Assembly (NCBI RefSeq): GCF_048128805.1
Contig: NC_136001.1
Span: 6,082,001-6,146,000 of the forward strand
Direction: 5' to 3'
Source of the DNA: Centroberyx gerrardi
Lineage: Eukaryota > Chordata > Actinopteri > Beryciformes > Berycidae
DNA: 64,000 nucleotides
This document shows, piece after piece, positions 12,285 through 25,200 of the stretch; position 1 is the first letter of the stretch; the number at the start of each line of letters is the position of its first letter. A program made the position numbers and the translations under genes. The notes under the pieces were generated by a model that was given only the letters and a program-made list of their open reading frames with translations, made no database searches and was not told where the DNA came from.

Positions 12285-13364
12285 TGTGATAACTACATAG
12301 TCCTACTTAAAGTAATGGATGTGGGCTGAGTAAGGTGAAAGCAATCTGAAGGTTGAAGTCTGCATCCAAGGAAAATTCCTCCTTTGATTTATTGTGTCTA
12401 AAGGAGATAACAGCAGAGAAAAAGACATGATGAGAATAGTGTGCCTAAGAGTAGACTACTTTATATATCTTTCAATTCATAAAGCCATTCAAAGAGTCAA
12501 ATTTTGACAAACATTTTATTCTTCTGTTTGTTTATCTGTATCCCTCTCTAGTTTGGAGAGTATGTCATCAAAATTCAAGGCCTAGACCACCAGGATTCAC
12601 ACTTCATCTCAGCTTACAACAAGTCATGTGAACAATATCCTGAATAGTGTTTGTGTTATAAAGAGCAGTGACATTCTAATCAATTGAAATAAATAATTAT
12701 TTTAAATGTTGTGGCTGAGTAGATAGAAATCATACACTGAAATGGTCACAAACCATGGAAATGACCACAGATTTACATGAAAGAAGGTCCAGACCTGCCT
12801 ATTTCCTGAAACTTGCATCTTGGATCCACTAGATGACGCAGTTGTGCATTTTTCTTTTTAATAATACAAGCACAACAACAACATAGACGTTCACAGAGGA
12901 AGCCAGTGGCTCAAATTTAACGGATCAAATGGCTTGTTTTAAATTGTAGGAAATTGGTTATGTCAAATAGCCTACATTTGCATTTCAGCAACAAATACCA
13001 CATTTGAATTTGAACTCTTTATTGTTGCTTGTTAATAAAAGCAAATTCTAACTCTGTTATGACTTGATCCTGTAGCAAAAACGTCAAATACGACTTCTAC
13101 TACTACGATTAAAGCTGCTACTACGACCACGACTACTAGCCTACACTACGACTACTACTACTAACAACAATAATAAGCTTTACTGTTGGAGTCAGTGTGG
13201 GAGCGGCTCAGTGTTATTTCCTAGAGATTCAAATAATCAATAGTTAACGTCATACAAGTTGCTATATCGCTAATATTAATTCATGTGATAAGCTAACTTG
13301 AGGCAATTAATCAGTAATAACATTTTAACGGGCGGGTTCACCCGCGGCATCATCCGGACTCACC
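12285..13364 (-). other. helz2: helz2 5' untranslated exons (predicted)
   Basis: Upstream of the ATG the minus strand shows an acceptor, CTCCTTTAG|ACACAAT, giving a UTR exon 12397-12285. Further up, CAGAGCG|GTGAGTCC at 13364/13363 is a good donor for a first non-coding exon lying about 13365-13480. The ~970-bp intron between them is AT-rich with a short ACT/ACG triplet run near 13090-13160 and no coding signal. Inferred from splice signals alone. Confidence 0.5.
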
Positions 13365-13489
13365 GCTCTGAAGTCAGGAGTGAAGACGGCCACAAACCCT
13401 CCGTGACACCGGAGAACAGCTGGAGGCTCGGACCTCTGATTGCTTATGGGACTTTTATGTGGAGTCACACCCATTGCATAGAACAGGAT

Positions 13490-13506
13490 AACTTTCGTTT
13501 CTCTTA
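13490..13506 (-). promoter_or_regulatory. ISRE-like interferon response motif upstream of helz2
   Basis: On the minus strand the sequence reads AGAGAAACGAAAGTT, about 125 bp upstream of the predicted end of helz2 exon 1. Interferon response elements have two GAAA cores two bases apart; here two GAAA cores are one base apart, so it is an imperfect match. HELZ2 is interferon-induced in other vertebrates, which makes the position meaningful, but function is inferred. Confidence 0.4.
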
Positions 13507-13572
13507 TTCTGCGTCAGCGCCAGGTTGAAAAAAAAAAAAAAAAAAAGATAGGCATGCGCTCTTTTACCCCCC

Positions 13573-13601
13573 CCCTCCCACACACACGCACACACACACA
13601 C

Positions 13602-13640
<39 letters not shown>
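13573..13640. repeat. (CA)n microsatellite after poly-A and poly-C runs
   Basis: About 30 CA units with CG interruptions, preceded by an 18-A run (13529) and a C run (13566). Lies just upstream of the predicted helz2 promoter. Confidence 0.95.
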
Positions 13641-13641
<1 letters not shown>

Positions 13642-13706
13642 CCTCCCACTCAGTGTGCATTTTCAAACACAACTGAACTGCCTTGTGATGGTGGCCGTCT
13701 GCACTA

Positions 13707-14060
13707 ATATTCCTATAGCATTTCTATAGAGACTTATAAAGACTCGGTGATACTGAGTCTATAGCCTTATTGTACATTGTCTTTTATAGTATCACTGTAA
13801 TATTATTAAATTCCCAAAGGGACTTACAGTGTGTTTGTGGTGCCCATTAGTGAATTTGTAGTGGCTCTATTAAGGTTTTTTTTTTATCCTCTATTGGTAT
13901 CCTTATAATGTTCCTATAGGGACTTAAAGTATATAGGGACTCTGTGGTGCTCAATAGTGAGTTTATAGTGACCATATGGTACTTTATGGTATTTTGTATC
14001 TCCAGTTAGTGTCACTATAGCCTAATATTCCTATAGGGATTTAAAGTTCTGCTGTGATAT
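13707..14060. repeat. Degenerate minisatellite, period about 100-120 bp
   Basis: Four diverged units begin with ATTCCTATAGnnACTTA-like words near 13708, 13810, 13909 and 14029 (for example GTTCCTATAGGGACTTAAAG and ATTCCTATAGGGATTTAAAG). Each continues with a phrase like GTGGTGCTCAATAGTGAGTT. Intergenic between helz2 and stmn3. Confidence 0.6.
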
Positions 14061-14659
14061 TTGCTGTATCCTACAAAACTGAGGATTACTGTAGTTCTTT
14101 TTCACTAGGATGGCCCTGAGATCAAACATGGGACCTGAACCAGGATCTCAGGGCCAGATTTGTTCAAAGTAAAGTTAAATAACAATAATAGCAATGATCA
14201 GACAACCTGTCCGTATGCTCATGATACCCTGGGCTACACAAGAATGCCAGTACTAGAATATAATCACAATTTATTCAAAATGACCTTAAACCGTACACTG
14301 GAGTTGTTAGGTGAGGTTCAGAATGGATTTAACAGTGCTTTGGATCAGCAGAAGTAGTGGCTATAGCCTATGCAAAAGATACTTTGATCCAAATCTAATT
14401 ATAGATCTGAAAAGTCACCAGATGTGTTTCTAAGTGGGTGAGAAAACATAACCTCCTCTTTGCCCTGCAGCCCTTCTTTTCTCACTTCTTAGAACTCGAG
14501 ACTTCTCTGTCATTCAGATTAGAGGCAGACACATTCATCAGAAAATACACTGTAATTTTAGACCACAACCATTCAACTAATCATCAACTAAGGTGTAACA
14601 ACATTTTGTTGTTTTGAGTACAATGGAATAAAGTGGTACTTAAAAGGTAAATTCAGGCA

Positions 14660-15055
14660 TGATGTTTTAACATTGAATAGACGTGGTTCATTTTTGTGCC
14701 ATTATTGGCTGGGAACTGACCATTTTGCCAGTGATAAATCTGATTTTGTGTTTAGATAATGTCAGCACGCGAGCTAGCTAGTATCTGCTCAGCTAATCAT
14801 CACTGTCCTGTTGTTAAAACATCTAATTTATGTATCTAGTAGAAGCTAGCAGTTGTGGCTAGTAGTCGCATGTCAACATTATCGGTTGCTTTGAATGAGC
14901 CTACTGACTGGTTAGCTAGCTAGCAAAATCTAAAAGTGAGCTGATCTTCTCAAGCTACAACCCATAATGCTTTGGAGTAGAGACTAGTTTGGGCAAACAG
15001 GCTAGTGCAAGGCAGTTTACTGTCATAGCAACCTAAATTTCGAAACAAATACCTG
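14660..15055 (+). repeat. Unnamed dispersed repeat, copy 1
   Basis: About 400 bp with words such as CTGATTTTGTGTTTAGATAA, ATCTAGTAGAAGCTA and TTGGAGTAGAGACTAG, rich in GCTAGC. The same order of words occurs, reversed and complemented, at 32926-33365. No ORF. Class unknown. Confidence 0.65.
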
Positions 15056-15214
15056 TAATGAACTGACACACACCACCACAATCTTTGAATCTCTCTGTCA
15101 GGCAGCATTTGTGCACACCCAGATGTGATTGATAGGAGATGTGACGTGACTGCAAAACCTCTACTCACCCACAGCATAAAATGAACAAAGACCTTATTTG
15201 GCTCAGAATTGGAC

Positions 15215-15220
15215 TTTATT
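15215..15220 (-). terminator. stmn3: stmn3 polyadenylation signal
   Basis: AATAAA on the minus strand, about 255 bp past the stmn3 stop codon; nothing closer fits. Confidence 0.5.
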
Positions 15221-15473
15221 TCAACTACACTTGTCTCCGATATCAGAATATGTAGGTATCTCTGCACTTCCTTCCAAAAAATAAAACAGAGATGAGTTAA
15301 CATTATTTGGTGATAAGACTACTGGTTTGTGCGCTGGAACTGGAGGAGGATGATGTCGGTGAATACTGAACAACAGGAAAGTTTTGACACATAGAAGATT
15401 TTCAAAAGTGGCATTAACTCCCAACCCAAGCTCGGCAGACGACGACGGCTTGCTAAAAGCTTAGAAAACGTCT

Positions 15474-18400
15474 TCAGCCGGAGAGATCAGCCTGAAGTTC
15501 CTTGTTCCTGCGTACCTCGGCTGCATGGACTTCCTGCAACAGATAAACAATCTCTCAGACAGACATGAAACAAAATGAAACTTAAGGAAATAATGAGAGG
15601 TGGAGGGACTTCTGTGTAAATGGCAAGATGAAACCACATCATGACACAGCGTGCGCTTCCGGAGGTTTGACCGTTGAACTGGTGAAACCACGTCAGGAAT
15701 GTTACGCAATGATAATAACTCTGCTTAGAAACTAGCCTGTGGTTATGGAAACCACTCTTTAATGCCCAGTTAATCCCTCTTCTCAGCCACTGAACTCCAT
15801 AATGACAACTGATTCTTGTATACAGGGGTGTAGGCCTATTTCCCCTGCCTTCTATATTTAAAAAAAAAAAGGGGGGGGGGAATACAATAGAATAAATAGA
15901 TTTCCACTCATGAATGGACAGTCTGGATGGGTGAGCTTCCTGCTATATTACATATACTGTACAACATTTACTTGTCATTACCTTTTAACCTACTGTGGGA
16001 AATTTTGACTCACCTGAATAGTTGAGTGAATGTATAATTAGTATGATACCCAGCATATGAGGGTGTTAATGTTCACAGAAAGGCATATGTTGACTTATTG
16101 AAATGAGTGTGTGCGTATCCCCAATTAAAATGATTTTTTATCAGCATGAGAGGTCGCGTTGACACCATTAATTATAAAAAAGGGAAGTAGACCGGACAGG
16201 TAAATAATGGTGTATTGAGAAGAGGAAAAGTTTAGGAGAAAATGGGCAGGAGATAACTCCTGCCAAGACCCACAAAAGGAGGAGCATGAAAAAGAGTATA
16301 AAGAAGAGGTGTATTGTGGAACAAAGTTAGTTGCTTCATGGACCAGCTCGGTTTACTTGTATTCTGTGTGATTTTTCAGTAAACCTATATCATATTGAAC
16401 TCTACTGGATTTGTCTGGATTATTTGTAGTAATATTTAAGAAGTGTGGTAGAGGACCTGAAGACATCTGGCCCATCTGAAGGTTTTTCTCCTTCTGGTTC
16501 TCCACTACTTTTTTATATTTGTAGATTTCCCAATCAGTGTTGAAATGTCACCCTTAAATTTTAGGTCTGAGAATCAGATTAAGAAAAGAATGTTTTATAC
16601 ACATCCAAACTGTCTTTACATGAGCAAGACAAAAGCAGTTGTAAAAGAAAAAGATCTCCTCACTCCTCTTCTAGCATTTAGCTCCCAATTTATAGAATGA
16701 AATACACTTTTGGAAGCAGAAGTGGGCATTACTACTATGTTTCTGAGTGCCAGAATATAATGCTGAGGTGTCACAGGCCTAGTTCAATGAAATAAATCAT
16801 AAATCTGTCATCACTTGATAACATGCCTGCTCTCACCCGCCACCATTTCCTCTATCACCCAAGTCAGGTTTCTCCCTTGGCACTCAGCCCAGTTCAGTAG
16901 CACAAGGGACAGTTGCATCATATCTGTATCTGTGTCAAATATTATGCAAATCAAGTTAGTGTTGTGTCCAAAGTGACTACAATTTAAGGCAGTGACACAT
17001 GGGGCAACATTTCGAGCAATTCTGTTGGGCAACATTGACTCAGGAGTTGCCTCAACATTGTCCATTTAATCATCTAGGACCGTTTTCATTCATTTCTCAC
17101 TTATTTCACACTGCATATATTTCATTTCTTTCAAAAATACTTTAACATCATAGATCATCTCGTTCATTTTTGTTTCTCAGTAAGTTATACTGCTGCTCAA
17201 TGGTCTTTTATTCCTACTTTTTATTCCATTTAATATGTTCTTGAACATAGTGTTATTGTTCTTGTTGGTTGCTTTATGTTTGATACCATCCCATTTGCTC
17301 TATTCTTATTTAGGTTCTACTTTTCTTTGATGCATCTTATTATTTGGTGCGGCAGTGACCAAATTTCCCCACAGTGATAATTGAGGCTTCATTTCCTCAT
17401 ATCTTGTTTTCAGAAAGCATTTACACATATTTGGTCCTGTGCCATTGCTTAGCGCATTGCCCATCTATGGTAAACTGCAGAAAAAATGCCTAGAATGTTT
17501 CACCAACAAGTTACAAAGGCAGAAAAAACAACTTCTATGCTTCTCACCTTGGACTTACTTTCCTATCTTTATTTTGAAAGTGAAAAAGAAGTTTTGAAAC
17601 CGGCGAAAGGTTAAAAAACGCTTTTCAGTTTTGGATTCATATCCTTTCATTCAAATCTTTTTGATTACTGCTACTGCTAGCAGCCTTCGTTAAATTGATA
17701 GGTCGGGGTGCTGGTCCCAGGGTGAAGTCATAGATGTGTGAGATGGTCCGCACCTCTCAACAAAATGGTCCACCACCTGTGAAATTTCAGTCTTTATTTT
17801 GCAGAGCAATGCTTATATGTTTTTCGACTATGTCTTCCTCAGAGCATTGAGTATAAAGACAGTGTATTTATAGCTCTGTAGAGGAAAGACTGTCCACAGG
17901 TGTAGTGACTCCGCCTATAGGTGAAGTGACCAATGGGTGAATAGCAATTGAACAGCATTTTAACCAATCAATTCAGTCTGCTGTTGCAATGAGTCACTCT
18001 GCACAAGACCACAAGAATGAAGGAACTATCATATTTCTCACGATCACTACAAATGAAAAATGCTTAAAATAGTCATGGAAAATGAACGACAGCCTTGCCT
18101 TCTCGCGGAGCCGCTGTTTGAGCGCATTGAGGTGGGCCTCTCGGTTCTCCTTGTTGAGCTCCATCTTGTGGTTGAGCTTCTCCTCGGTCTGCTTGCTGAA
18201 GTTGTTGTTCTCCTCGCGGGCCTTGTAGAGAACATCCTGCTCGTGCTCCCTCTTCTCCGCCAGCTGCTTCAGCACCAAGGCCTCCTGGGACTGCAGCCCA
18301 GCGGGAGATGGAGATGTTTGGGAGGGGAAGGGGAAGGGAGGGAGGGGGGTGTCAGGGAAATGATGGGAGTTGGTGATGGTGGTGGCATGCGGTGGCAGGG

Positions 18401-21400
18401 ATTCAAGAAAAGGGGGGAAAAGTCAGCGGCTACCTTGCAGCTTAATAAAACGCCTTTAAGTTTGGGTATAACTAGGAATATATTTTCATATTGGCCACAT
18501 TTGATATTGTTTGGTGCAAATGATCACATAACAATCTATGGACCCTCCACCTTTTGAGAACCAGCTTCTACTCATAGGATTAGGAAACTGTTTCGTTAAC
18601 AAGCAACTTATCCACAGGTAACACTGTAATTATTCCATGTGTGTTGGCCCTACCCTGCATACCATTCAGCATCATCGTCTGCCAAGATGAACCCATTCAA
18701 AGACAGAACCCACATAACCAAGAGGGCTGTGCTAGTCTCTGAAAAACCAACAGAACTGGTTTACTCAAGGCATGCAATTAAAAATACAACGCAAACAAGA
18801 AGAGCAGGGTCTTCTTGGTGCAGGGCTGAAGTTAAATCATCACAATGAAAAAGTAGAGCTACTACTTTTTTATTCTCGTGTAATTACAAATACACAAAAT
18901 CTGATAAAACTATTCCTTATTCCATAATCTAAGGTGACCCTTGAAGTTCCCTCTGGTGTAGGGAACGAATCAAAACCAAAGCGATAGAGCAATTCAACTA
19001 CTCAATCAAAGTTGTCAGACCTAAGAGGGTGAACTCTGTATAGACCAAGACTTGCTGTTTGAAGAAGACGGAGCAGTGTTCTTGTGCAATGTGCTTTATT
19101 TGATTTTTAAGTCACATAAACGAATCCAACCCCAACTGTGTGATGTGGTGTGAAAGAAGTTCTCTACAATCAGTGGATTAACACTACAATAGAACAATAG
19201 ACTATTCAGTTATAAATATGCAGAATGATTCTTCTCGTTGTTGACAGAAGAACAAATGAGGAAATGACTGAGCAGGAGCCACAGCCATAAAAAATCGGAG
19301 ATCCGGGAAGTGATTAGAGTTAGACCGACACAAGTATTTCAAGGCCGATACTGATTTCTTTTCTTTCCCCCAAATTACAAGTGTTCAGTGTTTCGCAAAG
19401 GAATTGTATTCTTGTCAGGGTGGAAAAGCCTCTGAAACAGTATTTAGACAATTGAACACTAAAACTCTCCATTGAAAACCAGGATGATAACACTTTTTTT
19501 TTGTTTTTTTGTTTTGTTTTGGATGATAACACTACTACTACTACTCCAGGAATGACAGGGTTGGCAGTTTGACAGTTTATTCAAGCTGCAGTTTGGGAGC
19601 TAAGAAACTCAAACTCTGAAAGGAATACACAGAATTTTAGTGTTGAATATTCAGGTTTACGAAAATACGGGTCATTTCTATTGCTACCATTGGTTAAAGG
19701 TTACTTCTTCAGTATGCCAACCAATAATAATTGTTAATCGTACACTTTAAGAAAAAAGTGAACTCCTTCTTTTCTGGTCATAAACACTCATTATTCTCCG
19801 AGGATTCCTAGTCTCCCATTATCTAAGAGATAGGAACAGCTGCACAGCATGTTAACACTTAGCATGGGGGAGTTCAGAAGAGAAAGAATGACTCTTGTGC
19901 TCGTAAATATATCAACTATATCAAAAGGCATCTTGAGTTACATAATCTTTGAATGGTATAGCAAACACACACTCTCAGAAGAAGAGGAAAGTTGTCATCA
20001 CATCATTTATACTTGTGTGGAATCTGATCAAAGTGTCTCATTAGAATCAGTTCTGGTTCAAGTCTTCCCATAGACAACCAGTATTGATCAACTCTGCAAT
20101 AAATATGGAATCAGTCAAACTGCATCATATCCATCATATCAGAGGTGGATCACACTGACTGGAGCAGATCTGATTTTTGGTAAATGGCCAACCAATATTA
20201 ATATCAACAAACCCTTATATCGGTCTACCTCCAGAACTCATTTTAGTCTCACTACTGTACATAATTGCTTGACTGACTGTAGAGAAAATATGTACTATTC
20301 GAATGTATTGATTATCATGAGTTCATCATGTGCTTTCATGTGCTTTCCATGTGAGGGTTTATGACTGTCATGCATAGACAAGATCCTATTGTTCCTGAGA
20401 CCCACTTATACAACATCCGTACAAACACCATCATGAGACGATACTAGGAGGGGGGAGGCTTGCAGGTGGCTGTCCTTGAAGATATAAGCCTGGTTAGTCT
20501 GACCCTTGTCAGATATATATACAGCTTACCCATCAGATCTGATCTTACCTTCCTCCTCTCCTCGGCGGCCTCCAGCCTCTTCTGGAGCTCCTCCAGAGAC
20601 ATCTCCCTCTTTGGGGGGGAGAGCAGGGGCTGAGGCTGGGGCTTGTCCGGGGACTGGTCGTCCTTCAGGATCACCTCGAACGACTGGCCGGACGCTCGCT
20701 TGTTCAAGCTCTTCACCTCCAGGTCTGACCGAGGCGGGAACCAATTCACGTGAATGACAACATATGACAGAAGTTCACCAGTTTTGTTTTAAAATGAGAT
20801 ATTTGCCGTTTGAACAGTTGTTTGTTTGCATGCAAGTACAGTAAAACTGGGAACATTTTAGAGGATACCATCAAAATCATCAGTGTTTTTAAACATTGAT
20901 GGATGCTGCATATTTGACTGCAATGTTGTAATTTTAGTTTAATATATAACTTTGTCATTGTTTTTAAAAATGCATATGGAAACAAACCAGGCACCTCTGA
21001 CATACAGGCAAACCACTCTTCTTCGCCATCACATAGCATCAGACTGAACATCAACAGCTTTGTTAACTAAATGAAGAATGAAAATGTCTGCAATGTTTCC
21101 AATCAAATGATTGGTCTTTGGTTTCTCTAGCAGGGCTATCCTTTAATTCATTGTTCCCCACAGTGAAATCGGGGGGGAAGACTATGGACCAGTCTTCCTT
21201 CCTCCCTTGCTCCCTTCCTCCCTCCCACCCTTCCTTCCTTCCTTCCTTCGTCCATCCGTCACACACAATTCTGACGACGCTTGACGGAATGATGCATCTC
21301 ACCACTGTGTTCCAGCATTGTGTACAATTAGCTACAAGTAGGCCGCGATCACACAGGAGCTGAGAGCTCAGCTGTGAGCGTCGCTTGCAGCAGAAAGAGC

Positions 21401-22160
21401 AAGAGGCCAAAAGGTGCAAGGAGCAAGGAGCGTTGTATCATTTTGCTTTTTATGCAACACAGTGTCTGACAACGTGCAAGCTGCCTAATTAGTGCGACCT
21501 AGCTAACCTGAAGTAATGAAGGTCTCAACCCATATAGAGCAGTGCAACAACATTTGCTGCCTTATATGATTTAGTGTTGCTTTGCCTTTAAGGGACATGA
21601 AGTCCAATTATGTTTAGTAAAGCAAATAGGATGCATGTTGTACCACTGAAACTCTTCTTTATTAATCCAAGAGTGGACATGCAGCACAAAGAAACCTAAA
21701 AAAAATAAGAAAAATAAGACCTCTAATAACTGGATTTAAGGCATTTTAATACTTTAGATTTAGACAATTTAAGGCTTTTGAAGGACCTGTGGATACACGG
21801 GTATACACCCCTAACACAGACACATGGGCAGACTGACCATTTGCCAGGTAGAGAGAGAGACAGGTAGGCGGCAGGCAGACATACCTCCATACTGGTAGAG
21901 GCTATTGGGATGTGGCTGTGTGTAGAAGCAGGAGCAGAGCAGAGACAGCATGGACATCTCCTTGATCTTGTCTGTATAGGCTGTGGCACAGAGGTGAGAG
22001 AAAACAGTAATATCACTGGTATGGTATGTATATGAAAAACAAAAAACAAAACAAGGTTGTGAGACATTTAGTACATGCCACATGGAGGAAACCAATCCCT
22101 GTGGGTGTCCACTGTCATGTAAGGCAGGATAAGATGAACACACACACTTGAACACACACA

Positions 22161-22240
<80 letters not shown>

Positions 22241-25200
22241 CACACACAAATAATAGAGCAACTTGGGTGTATTTAAACATCACGTCAACCAACAATTTCA
22301 ACACTAGAACATGTTCAGTGGACAGGTAGGAATGAAAGGATGAGTGTATACAAAAAGCATGAAATAAGTGTAAAATGACAAAAATAAGATAGTATGAAGT
22401 CAAATTAATAGCATACGGCAAAGAAAAACAGAAGCAAAAAATCAACAATAAAAACAATAAATCAATAAAAGCAATAAAATATGGGAAGTATGAGAAAGAG
22501 TAAACCGGTAGTATCTTTCATAAGTATTGTTTAGCAGTACAAGTATCTATTAGCAGTACCGACCTCAAGGTCACAGCTCCTCCACTCACATCCATTGTTG
22601 CATAATTCTATCAGTAGTTTCCATGCTGAATCTTATGACGCAACTTTAGAGCATTTTTCTATTGTTGGACTTCTGCTGCCACAGTATAAATGCTGGTGGT
22701 TCCCTATTGCTCTTTGTGTACTCTCTTCTATATGCATGCATATGTAATAAACCATTATAAAACAACAGCAATCGTCACAAATGTGTTTATTGATCCTACT
22801 GTTAAGCTCACAGGGACTTAACAACCTCATGGAATAAAAGGTTTAAAGGTGCTATATTATTCAGTTTTCATGATTTTGTTTTCAAATCGGCTCAGGATAT
22901 GAATCATGTTCTTCATGATGTTTTGCAAATGAATGTAGTTTAGTTAAAAGTTGAATTGCATTCATTAGAGTCAATTAATTTGAAGACTAAATCCTCACAT
23001 TACTGGACCCTGATTGGCTGACAGCACCAGCTCCTCTAATTCAAATGAGGTAAAACTGCAGAGTGGAGGCTTTCCACTTTAAATGCTGCACACTGACCCT
23101 GATTGGATGGATTCTTTAGTGAGGGAGCCAATCAGGACCAAGTCCAGTTGTGATGCGTTTCCAGGAGTTAGTCTGAAACTGCCTGGGTTTTTGAAAATGC
23201 AATAACTTTAACCTCTCAAACAAGATGGAATTGTAACAAAGTCTTTATTAAGCATCTTTGATCAAGTATGTATTTAAATAGAGGAAAATTTGAATTCCTG
23301 TAATATGGGAACTTGAATTTGACTGAAATAAATGTTTTCTGTTCATAAACCACTGGTTTGTCCCAGTTTGAGCCCTCTCCCCTGTCAACACGCTGTGTCC
23401 AACAGGAACTTGTGGTTAAAGTTGTTGTCATGCTGCACCAGGCAAGATGCTAATGTAAAAATATGCCTATGTCTTATCAGCCTAGACCAGCAAGTGGGGC
23501 TGCAACAGAGAAGAGCATCCCCTCCCCACTAATGGAGACGCTGTAGATTCACCCAGTTTGGCCAAATTAAATTCTGGTGTCGGGTAATTCCCAGCATCAC
23601 CTTACATGATTTCTGGGTAATGAAGTCCTCAAAAATCAAACAGCTGCCTCTCACTGCCATTTGGGGCTGCCAAAGTGCAAAGTTGCCAAGTGCAGCTTTC
23701 AATTTTGATTCCCGCATTAAGATAGGCAGAAGCAAAAGAACCAAGGCCGAGTGGAGATGGTTCAATACAGAAGGGAGTAGCCTCTGTTGGTCAGTGCTAA
23801 CACTAATGATTCTATGGAAGGGTGGGGTGCGTTTCTGTACCCACGGTACACTAAAATATTTCAGGAAAAGTTGGTATTTATATCTTATTCTCCATCAACC
23901 TTTTGGAAGATTCTGAATTATTTATATGTACTTCAAAGTCACTTTGTTATACTTCGCAGCCCTCTGGGACATTTGTGTGGTGGTCTGCTGTTCATGGATG
24001 TGTGTTTGTGCCTCCAGAGCGAGTTTGCTTTTTGAAGTAGCTAATGTTGCCAAATGGAAATGGATGCAGCTGCCCAAAACCTCCAAAATCAATAAAGTAA
24101 TCAGGCCTGTGAGGAGGCTGCTCTTCTGTTTTTATGACTATACGAGCACCAGCACTCTGAACACGTAGCCTGAGCTGCCATGCATTTATTATCCTCGGTG
24201 ACCTGTGGCCCTCGCTAAGGTAATATGACTCTTTACTGCTGCTGATGCTGCAACACAGACTCACACAGCTGGAGACAACAGACTGGCTTCAGCTCCTCGG
24301 CAGCCATTTGCACCACAGAGTGACATTTATCTTGACGTTTACCTCCTGAAAGTCTGAAGTCATCCTACCACTTGCAGGACCTTAATATCTTTCTGACAGC
24401 AGTTAAAAACTGTTTCCAACGCTGTTTTAATAAGAATGTTTACTCTGCCATAAGATCATATTGTTAAAATGTTGTGCTTGTTTGGCTTGATGTTGAACTT
24501 GGCAACCTCCTGCAGGTCCATCGAATGCTTGCTGGATTATCATGATGACCTACACTGCTGCCTATTATAAACACTGGGCATGCAAATATTCTTTTTTTCC
24601 TGCTGTGCCATGACACGCCCTAGTCAGCCCAGTTGCACGGCCTCTTTTGACCTGTCTGCATTTAGTGTGATTGCGTTTTGCCCCATGGACACCACACACG
24701 CATTTTAATTTCCAGTGACGGCTGCCAGCGTGGATAAATGTTGCTTATTAAGTTATTGGATGCATCATTCCATTGGCAGTGCCTTCATGTGGGTGGCAGG
24801 GCGGTGGTCCAGTTCTCGTCATAATTCTCGCCAACCCGTTTAGTCTCAGCATAAGAAACACTAGTTAAGAATAAGGCAGCAAGGCTTTCAATCTGTATTT
24901 CTGCATTCAGCATTGCTTGATAACGCTCTGTTGTGTCTTCCTATCCTAGGAGACTGCTCTCAAGGGGATTTTCCAGTTTTGGTACAGTATCACAACTCAA
25001 GGCTGGAAAAACAACTGAAACAAAGACAATCACAGTTATTTGTCAGGCACTGAGACTATGCAAAAGGTTAGATTATACATTAATTCATGGAAAGTTCAGT
25101 AATCATACTGTTATATCATATGTATTAGAACCAATGAACAATCAAGTGGTCAACATGTTAATCAGTTTTAAGTGTAGCTTTATTAAGATCTGTGTGTTTT

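Larger units (their letters stand above)
12398..15213. other. Intergenic and 5' region between helz2 and stmn3
   Basis: Contains the predicted helz2 first exon, microsatellite, minisatellite and dispersed repeat listed separately. The remainder (12430-13080, 14060-14650) is AT-rich unique sequence in which I see no exon. Confidence 0.5.

Noticed and set aside
16170-16440. Complete LTR
   Set aside because: Promoter-like and poly-A-like words are present but no matching ends or target duplication could be found.
20506-20757. ORFs overlapping stmn3 exon 3 in other frames
   Set aside because: GC-rich shadows of the stathmin linker exon.
21811-22457. ORFs with long CVRACVRA repeats
   Set aside because: Translation of the CGCA/CA microsatellite.
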